A stretch of DNA of 11,765 nt from Gracilaria caudata (lineage: Eukaryota > Rhodophyta > Florideophyceae > Gracilariales > Gracilariaceae), in assembly GCA_030374735.1 (NCBI GenBank), contig JASCIV010000818.1, positions 1 through 11,765 on the forward strand. The letters are read 5' to 3'. A program made the translations under genes and the position numbers. Of this stretch, positions 6,555 through 11,765 are shown one piece after another. Under the pieces are notes generated by a model. The model worked only from the letters and a program-made list of their open reading frames with translations, was not told the DNA's origin and did no database searches. The stretch's first letter is position 1; each line of letters begins with the position of its first letter.

Positions 6555-6848
6555 TCAATGTGCACCGCTACTTGAAAGTTTAGTCGCATGTACGTCGTCG
6601 GGGCAAACAAGCTGAGCCGTGATGCACTTCTTGTTCAAACCATTGCCACGCTTTGACCACATATCAAGCCAATCACCAACATCGCCCCATCCCCGTCCAC
6701 CATTGTCCGCGTTATGGTTAACGCAGATACAGAAGAAACGTGTGTCCCCTTCGCTGTGCTTTGTTGCGTCGTAACTCCCGCTTCGTGGCTCTGCAGCAAT
6801 CTTTTTTGCCACGCTTTGTATCTTTGGCTCCAAACGATGCAAACCCAT
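6555..6848 (-). CDS. Hypothetical protein or exon (97 aa)
   Basis: The frame starts with ATG at 6848 and ends at 6555. I do not recognise it. The first 40 residues are basic and polar. The middle is Gly/Trp/Asp-rich (GGRGWGDVGDWLDMWSKR) with two nearby cysteines (FFCICVNHN), and the end has a further pair (KKCITAQLVC). Codon choice looks plausible (runs such as TTC TTC TGT ATC TGC), and the complementary strand has no competing long frame. An in-frame stop lies 8 codons upstream of the ATG. It could be the first exon of a minus-strand gene continuing toward 5492. Confidence 0.3.
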   Translation of the reverse strand: MGLHRLEPKIQSVAKKIAAEPRSGSYDATKHSEGDTRFFCICVNHNADNGGRGWGDVGDWLDMWSKRGNGLNKKCITAQLVCPDDVHATKLSSSGAH

Positions 6849-7415
6849 TCGGTTGCTCTCTCGTCTGAACTACCCTAATACGGGACTGCTTTCCAACAAG
6901 CGGCTCTTCTTTTATTCGAAAACTCCAAGGTGCAGTTTTCGAGTGACAAAAGCCTTGAAGAAGCAAATTGAAAGCTTAAGGGATAAGCTGGCACACCATC
7001 TGGAAAACTGGTTCACATTCGCACTGAAGTACTCAAGCCACTTCTTGGATTCAAATGTGAAAGACGCACGTCCTTGAGAATGCATCCTTTCGTTAGTCAT
7101 GTACTACTACTAACATTGACGTTCCGGTTGAGTTTAAACAGGCAGGTTCTTCACCACTGCTGCCGAGAGTGATGGCCACGAGAACTCACAAACTGAGACA
7201 CCGATCATCTAGAAACCAAGCGGCAATGAACTTAGTAAGGCATTGTTATATGCTGGCTCTATCTTATCAGCAAGACGGCCTTATGTGGCAGCAGAAGACC
7301 GTTGGCCTCGCTTTCATCGAGCTCAAGTCATCTCGTTCTGGACTCAACGAGTTTTCCATAGAGCGAAGCGTTGGAAATGTCTGTGTTTTGAGTCGTGTTT
7401 AGGGTACGTTTGAGC
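6849..7415. other. Stretch without a supported gene
   Basis: Only short open frames are seen. The best, on the plus strand (ATG 7172 to stop near 7402, 76 aa), shows no domain and overlaps the start region of the next candidate. T-rich sequence ending in AG at 7401-7402 could be a splice acceptor feeding the frame at 7416. Confidence 0.4.
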
Positions 7416-7598
7416 ATGTTCGGAAGCGGTTGCAGAGATGTGTTCAAGGTGGATGTTGCTACTCTCTCGGGCAAGTACAGGCAGATTATCATCTCTTTCA
7501 CCAACTTGGTCGAAGCCGAGTACATCAACCGGATATATGAGAGCGTGGGTTATGCAGACTATGCACATCTTCTAAAGAAACTTTCATCACCAATATAA
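7416..7598 (+). CDS. Short coding-like frame, perhaps a terminal exon (60 aa)
   Basis: The frame is ATG 7416 to TAA 7596-7598, open upstream to 7392 only. Most codons in its first two thirds end in G or C, as in the better-supported genes of this window. The peptide reads like the end of a folded domain (KYRQIIISFTNLVEAEYINR, then a Tyr-rich helix and HLLKKL). I do not recognise a family. An AG preceded by a T-rich tract at 7401-7402 suggests an acceptor, and ATTAAA at 7773-7778 could end the transcript. It may be a last exon of a plus-strand gene or a stand-alone small protein. Confidence 0.35.
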   Translation: MFGSGCRDVFKVDVATLSGKYRQIIISFTNLVEAEYINRIYESVGYADYAHLLKKLSSPI

Positions 7599-8700
7599 TG
7601 GGCTAAATCATCCGATCACCCCAGCAGCTTCTCCGAACTTTCCGTGCCCAACCTCTTCTCTTCGTAACGCCTTCTGAGTCTACGGGACTACCATACGAAC
7701 AGCTGCTGCAGTAGTCAGACAAACCCATCACTCACTTGTCTACCCTTGTCTTTCGTTTCTTACTATACCTTCATTAAAGCAGTGCTGTGCATCCAGACAG
7801 AATCCATGTGTCTTTTCTTTCAACCAAGGCTCCCAAGCGTCTACCTCGTGTGAATTGTCACCTCGATCTTTTGGGGTCCCCATCAACTTGACTGCTGCCT
7901 CTCTCTTTCAGCATCCGATCCCGAATACGGGATCTCTCATTGAACATTTTCGTCTCAGCTTTCTGCACGTTAATAACGACTGGGAAGGGCACATCGCTGT
8001 CTTCAATGCCTGAAGTACCCGGAAATGAGCTGAAAAGCTTCTAGGACGTCTCAGAAATATCCAACACATTCTTCCAGTTTGAGGGCTGCGCAGTTGTCTT
8101 CAGAAATCCGTGGTTAAGCTCTAGAATGTTTCAAAACGCGTTGTTTCTGGTTAAGACCGCTCGAATGGAGTATGAAGATGAAACGGGAAAGAAGAAATTG
8201 CACCGCGGCACAGGGCTCATCGTCAGATGTCGGGGGAACTAGCTCAGTTCCGAAAGTTTTCATCCCCGAGCTCCTTGTGAAATGCCTGGATCGACCGCCT
8301 CACTAACAGCCGATAGAGAAGTGCAGCAAAAGGCACAGTTCAAGAAGTCGCGTTAGGCTTGGTACGCCTCTCAACGAAACAGAAGTTCTGTTCCAATAAA
8401 GTTTGAAGAATGTCTTGATTCCGCATCATTGTAGCGCATTTCCGATCAGGGCAGAAGTAGTTTAGCTGGTAAAAAGTGAGCCGAAGTGTGCGTGTGTTTG
8501 ACACAACGCGAAGCATATGCTTCTTTGGTTTATTGAGACCTACCACCAACGCTAAAGACTGCAAACTAAGCCATCTACTGTTGATCAGCCCCAAACAAGA
8601 CCATAACTTCTTACTTCACACAAACCTGGTCACCGATTCCAAGATGCCAAACTTTCCATAACGACACCGCGGGGAAGTCCTTGACCTGTACAAAACCACA
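7599..8700 (+). other. Region with possible exons but no resolvable gene
   Basis: ATTAAA at 7773-7778 may be a poly(A) signal for the frame ending at 7598. At 7892-7911 there is a textbook-like acceptor (GCTGCCTCTCTCTTTCAG), followed by two open frames. One encodes 33 codons ending WEGHIAVFNA and the other 44 codons ending at 8044. From 8045 a frame runs to 8353 interrupted by one stop at 8240-8242, with protein-like content before it (EGCAVVFRNPW, KTARMEYEDETGKKKLHRG) and after it (REVQQKAQFKKSR). It is followed by AATAAA at about 8394. The opposite strand at 8594-8340 is open too. It may be a degenerate gene or a gene with introns I cannot place. Confidence 0.3.
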
Positions 8701-8733
8701 TGCAGAAAAGGAAGAAAGAGGGTCAGTCATGCA

Positions 8734-8751
8734 CTGGTGGTGAGCCACCAG
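8734..8751. repeat. Perfect 7-bp hairpin at the left edge of the ACAACC array
   Basis: CTGGTGG (8734-8740), loop TGAG, CCACCAG (8745-8751). It lies about 15 bp before the first array unit. Confidence 0.8.
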
Positions 8752-8763
8752 CGAGGATTCCAG

Positions 8764-8973
8764 GGCTCGGGATAAATTTACAACCATCAAGGGGGCATAC
8801 GCCATCACAACCGAAACCCCGGATTTTTACAACCATCAAGGGGGCGTCGCGCCATCACAACCTCGTCGGGACTGAGTTTACAACCGGCTGTACAGGGACG
8901 TTTTCACAACCCGCAACCAAGACAGGGACATTTTTACAACCTGCCAGACCCGGGGCTATCCGCAATTACAACC
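8764..8973 (+). repeat. Degenerate array of ACAACC motifs with a CGGGA-spacer-TTTACAACC unit
   Basis: ACAACC occurs eight times, starting at 8780, 8807, 8829, 8857, 8880, 8906, 8936 and 8968, so spacings are 27, 22, 28, 23, 26, 30 and 32 bp. Six copies are preceded by a C/G-rich word ending in GGGA or similar and a T-run, for example CTCGGGATAAATTTACAACC at 8766-8785 and GACAGGGACATTTTTACAACC's first 20 bases at 8921-8940. Two 36-37 bp units (8777-8812 and 8826-8862) are nearly identical. The array is unlike any coding sequence nearby and could be binding sites in a promoter, satellite debris, or part of a transposon terminal region. Confidence 0.85.
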
Positions 8974-9022
8974 CGCTTGGGGAGGAAGGGGGGAGAGGCA
9001 ATTGGAAGACGGTGCGGAATGG

Positions 9023-9030
9023 TTTAAATA
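9023..9030 (+). promoter_or_regulatory. TATA-like box downstream of the array
   Basis: TTTAAATA lies 50 bp after the last ACAACC motif, in purine-rich sequence. No clear coding frame follows on the plus strand: the first ATG (9111) gives only 14 codons. If it is a promoter, the transcript is non-coding, spliced, or belongs to a lost element. Confidence 0.25.
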
Positions 9031-9661
9031 GCGGTGGGAAGAGCGGGGAGAGGATCTCATCTCGGATTGGAAGCTTGTGCTGACAGCTAGAGGTGTCAGT
9101 TCTCAAAAGTATGCGTGGCAGAGCACGATTGGTCAGTGTTGCTGAGATTTCCTAAATTTAGTTTAAGCTGCAGCTGCAGTAAGACCTCCGATCTGTACAC
9201 GAACCAGCATCGCTGGCAGGTGGCTCTGCTGTTCGCGTTGTTTCCCGCGGCACTCGCTGCTCGGTTGTTTGATCTCGCTCACGCGTGCGTCGTGCATAGA
9301 TAGGTTTCGGCATCAACAGCGACACGCCGCCCCGAGTTGATGATTGCCTTTTCCAACGACGGTCGCGAAGAAGGGTGGTGCACCAACCGCGCTCCACTAT
9401 GTCACGTATGAAACTAAGAGGAGGAATCAAGAGCTCGTTTTCCCTTGCCAACTTTTCGCTATCCTTGTACGAAGAAGTGCCCACAAGCTTTTTTTATGAT
9501 TGCGAAGCCGTGTAGCTACCTTTGGTACTCCGCTTACTGAGGTGGATTGCCTTTTGGCTTATCACACGAGGGCAACACAGAAATGAGATTTTACCTATCT
9601 GTGGCTGAGGCGTCATTTATCATTGTGACGTTCTTCAACCCACTCCTTAGCGCTTGCAGGG
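9031..9661. other. Spacer downstream of the array
   Basis: A short hairpin (CTGACA 9080-9085, TGTCAG 9094-9099) follows the TATA-like box. A minus-strand frame at 9484-9158 has no ATG and only weak protein character. No clear AATAAA is seen for the cysteine-repeat gene that ends at 9662 on the minus strand; the closest is ATAAAT around 9612-9617. Confidence 0.4.
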
Positions 9662-10954
9662 CTAGTACTCTGCACACTGTGCCCGAACGCATACATTACC
9701 ACCACGAGACTTGACGCAAGCCAGGCCCTTCTTGCAAACGGAACCTACCGGCTTGCAATCCCCACCATCTCCCACCAATCGTTTGGCACACACTCCACGG
9801 AGGCATCGCAGCCAACTCTGGCAAGCCCAAAAAGGATTCCGTCCGCAAGCTCTTCCGGCTGATCGAGGTCTCACACAGATCTTCTTCCGCCGCGTTCCGG
9901 CACACACAGCACCATGAACACAGACAGAGCCGGGAGCGAGGCAACTTCGTCCCAGACGAATTTTGGGCCTGACGCACATTCCGTGCAAACATTGTAAACC
10001 GGTTCGGCATACCAAGAACGGATGGTGTCCGCAACGTTTTCCAGCACCGATTGGAGTCACACATCTCTTCATGTTACTGCGGCCAGCACAGACGGTACCA
10101 TCAACACAGACAGATCCGGGTGGTGCGCAATCGCCATTAAGCTGAACTTTAGGCCCTTGGCATACGCCGTGGACACAGTTAAGGTCAGTTTCGCACACCT
10201 GGTAAGGATTTTGTGCACAGCGTTTTCCTGCACCTAGAGGCGTCACACATCGCTTCTTGTGGAGTGGACCAGCACACACAGTGCGACGGACGCAGAACGA
10301 AAACGGTGCTGAGCAGTAACGACCAGGAAGAACCATGGGTCCTCTGCAGATCCCGTCGAGGCACTGATGTCCACGCTTGCACACCGAGAAATGGTTTTGG
10401 CCGCAACTTTTTCCGGGGCCTAGGGGAAAGACACATATCCTTCTGTTGCGAGTTCCGGCACAAACAGTGTTTGGGACACAGAGGGAGCCCGGCTTGGTGC
10501 AATCTCCACCGTGCGGAACCATCGGTGGACGACATATACCTCGCAAGCAATCGAGTTGTTTCTGACACACCGAGAACGGATCCTGTCCGCAACGTCTTCC
10601 AGGACCCGATGGAATCACACACTTCTTTTGTTGCGGAGTACCCACACAAACAGCTCCATGGACACATTCGGAACCGGGCAATAAGCAACTCTGTCCTACC
10701 GGCACCTTGAGTGAAACGCATACACCATGACGACACGCAAGACCTAGAGCACATGTGCCGGTAAATGTAGTACCGCACTTCTGGCCGAGGGAGGGAGGGT
10801 TGACGCATCGCTTCCGAATCCATCCCACGCATATCTGCTTAGGTGGACATTTAGGGCATTTACCGACAGGCATGGAAAGCTTGTTTGAGGGGTTGGTCGA
10901 AGCGGAACAGAGGGTTAGGAGGAAGAGGAATGTGAACATCGAAATCGACCGCAT
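9662..10954 (-). CDS. Secreted cysteine-repeat protein (EB/Dickkopf-like modules), 430 aa
   Basis: The start is the ATG at 10954, directly followed by a signal peptide (MRSISMFTFLFLLTLCSAS, cleavage near residues 18-19). The frame is open 88 codons further upstream but without ATG. The mature part is built of repeats: a 56-residue first unit (28-83), five units of exactly 62 residues (84-145, 146-207, 208-269, 270-331, 332-393) and a truncated last unit (394-430). Each full unit has eight cysteines in two half-units, C-x6-C-x5-C-x8-C then C-x7-C-x5-C-x4-C, joined by 9-10 residues. Conserved words are PGSxCVxGxVCAGT, CVxPxGAGKRCG and CLxGxC. The spacing resembles EB or Dickkopf-type disulfide modules, which bind partners outside the cell. 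No transmembrane segment follows, so it is probably secreted or part of the cell wall or matrix. The mature chain has 53 cysteines, an odd number. The exact ligand or role is unknown. Confidence 0.88.
   Translation of the reverse strand: MRSISMFTFLFLLTLCSASTNPSNKLSMPVGKCPKCPPKQICVGWIRKRCVNPPSLGQKCGTTFTGTCALGLACRHGVCVSLKVPVGQSCLLPGSECVHGAVCVGTPQQKKCVIPSGPGRRCGQDPFSVCQKQLDCLRGICRPPMVPHGGDCTKPGSLCVPNTVCAGTRNRRICVFPLGPGKSCGQNHFSVCKRGHQCLDGICRGPMVLPGRYCSAPFSFCVRRTVCAGPLHKKRCVTPLGAGKRCAQNPYQVCETDLNCVHGVCQGPKVQLNGDCAPPGSVCVDGTVCAGRSNMKRCVTPIGAGKRCGHHPFLVCRTGLQCLHGMCVRPKIRLGRSCLAPGSVCVHGAVCAGTRRKKICVRPRSAGRACGRNPFWACQSWLRCLRGVCAKRLVGDGGDCKPVGSVCKKGLACVKSRGGNVCVRAQCAEY
9665..10705 (-). repeat. 186-bp tandem coding repeats, five full units plus a partial
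   Basis: The units are 10705-10520, 10519-10334, 10333-10148, 10147-9962 and 9961-9776, then a 111-bp partial at 9775-9665. All five full units are exactly 62 codons with no indel. A more divergent 56-codon unit precedes them (10873-10706). The DNA copies have diverged in many positions while all cysteines remain. Confidence 0.9.
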
Positions 10955-11603
10955 GATGGTGAATGGAACGTGTTTGCTGTGTGTTGAGCTTTCAGTCGAG
11001 ATCCAGACGTCCTGAGGATGGTTGTGGTGAGCGAGTAGGCGAACGTTCTCAACCAGGTCCCTTAAGTGCTGTTTCAGGTGTTCAATTTCACGTGAGTTTG
11101 TTCTCAAGGAGGTCAAAGATTTCGATTGGAAAGCAGGAGAGGCAGTGAGGAGAGGAATGCATTTTCTTGAATCGATACGAAGTGCAGTCGAACTGCAGTC
11201 GGAGCGCACTAGAACTCTCTACTTGGTACTTTGAGATTGCGAAACAAGAACATACTCGGTATTTATCGCATTTCAATGGTAGTTTTTTGCTGAATCATGA
11301 AGAGGCAATGCAAAAATATGTTAGGAGAGTGCTGCTATCTACACAAAATTGAGGACGGCGGAAAGTGAGAGTGAGATCCTAAGTTGAGGTGACACATGTG
11401 CGAAGCACATACCAGGTACATTTCTGAGATGTTTCCCATGGAAGCAGAGAATATTTTTGTGGGCAAGCAAACGTCCACGCTCGCGGGGAAGACCAAAGAG
11501 TCTTAGATGCATTTCAGCAAAGTATTGGATATGTTTGACCGAGAGAGACTATGAGATGGTGAGTACTAGGAGCATTCCTGGAATGTAAGTCATAAAAACC
11601 GTA
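10955..11603. promoter_or_regulatory. Divergent intergenic region between the cysteine-repeat gene and the right-edge gene
   Basis: On the minus strand the frame of the cysteine-repeat gene stays open to 11218, and part of it (11107-11033) would form regular heptads. More probably this is a 5' leader: it is preceded by a CT-rich run (minus strand, about 11160-11120), as at the GST gene. A TATA-like GATAAATACC lies near 11256-11265 on the minus strand. On the plus side two strong donor-like sites occur, GGTGAGTAC near 11556-11564 and GTAAGT at 11585-11590, but I cannot tie them to an exon. Confidence 0.35.
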
Positions 11604-11765
11604 ATGAGGAACAAAGTTGACAAGTTCACCCATGAAGTCTTACACGCCTGTGCAAAACGAATCGTTAAATGTTCGGCCTTCCCCATCCCCAACTGCAAAT
11701 TCGAGTCATGCGCGTCGTCGTTGACGAGCTGGTCCTATACGCAGGGCATCAAAGACGAGATCCGA
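11604..11765 (+). CDS. Partial coding frame running off the right edge
   Basis: The frame opens after TAA at 11586-11588, has its first ATG at 11604, and stays open for 54 codons to the window end. In the last 31 codons, 26 end in G or C, by direct count. That is a much stronger bias than the competing frame starting at ATG 11669. The N-terminus is basic and helical (MRNKVDKFTHEVLHACAKR), then comes a cysteine-containing stretch with C at residues 16, 23, 31 and 36 (PIPNCKFESC) and a Ser/Thr/Trp segment. I do not recognise a family. The true start could lie in an upstream exon. Confidence 0.5.
   Translation, partial: MRNKVDKFTHEVLHACAKRIVKCSAFPIPNCKFESCASSLTSWSYTQGIKDEIR

Noticed and set aside
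8340..8594. Minus-strand frame of 84 codons with two cysteines
   Set aside because: It has no ATG, overlaps exon-like plus-strand sequence, and no family is recognised.
8764..8973. CRISPR-like array
   Set aside because: The shared word is only about 6-18 bp and degenerate, spacers are irregular, and the context is eukaryotic with no cas genes.
8700..9083. Plus-strand frame of 127 codons over the ACAACC array
   Set aside because: It lies over the array and lacks an ATG near a sensible start; its Gly/Pro/Thr content reflects the repeat.
9158..9484. Minus-strand frame of 108 codons
   Set aside because: It starts with GTG only, has no recognised motif, and its second half is low-complexity Arg/Thr/Glu. 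A hidden exon cannot be excluded, but support is too weak.
10185..10832. Minus-strand frame of 215 codons within the cysteine-repeat gene
   Set aside because: It is a shifted frame of the repeats; its periodic content comes from the 186-bp units.
1..11765. tRNA or rRNA genes
   Set aside because: I found no A/B-box pair with cloverleaf-compatible arms and no rRNA core motifs on reading both strands; a dedicated scan was not possible.

Overview
The window looks nuclear and eukaryotic. It has TATA boxes with pyrimidine-rich leaders, poly(A)-like signals, splice-like sites, and long gene-poor stretches rich in small hairpins and tandem repeats. There are no bacterial operons or ribosome binding sites. 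Intron-poor genes with mostly G/C-ending codons, among repeat-rich spacers, would suit a red alga of the Chondrus/Gracilaria type. This is an inference from style and from the sigma-like glutathione transferase; no marker gene proves it.

Left part (1-1.9 kb, minus strand): two adjacent open frames. The upstream one (1896-1219) encodes a four-cysteine zinc finger and a long coiled coil. The downstream one (1214-138) encodes two cyclin-like folds resembling the TFIIB core. The second frame has no ATG for its first 131 codons, so the two may be exons of one TFIIB/Brf/Rrn7-like transcription factor. This is the most interesting lead here.

Middle part (2.7-5.2 kb, plus strand): a doubtful 102-residue frame, then a gene for a small membrane-anchored or secreted cysteine-rich protein whose second half lies in another frame. 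After that comes a well-supported sigma-like glutathione S-transferase (4514-5155) with a clear TATA box and CT-rich leader, whose stop codon lies inside an AATAAA hexamer.

Part 5.2-9.6 kb: no confident gene. On the minus strand there are exon-like frames, one with zinc-binding cysteine pairs. On the plus strand there are a short coding-like frame (7416-7598) and exon-like stretches at 7.9-8.35 kb. At 8764-8973 lies an array of eight ACAACC motifs spaced 22-32 bp apart, followed about 50 bp later by a TATA-like box.

Right part (9.66-11.77 kb): a secreted 430-residue protein on the minus strand, built of five exactly 62-residue, eight-cysteine repeats plus a shorter unit at each end. It diverges from a partial, strongly GC3-biased coding frame that runs off the right edge. 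I see no functional link between these genes beyond proximity.
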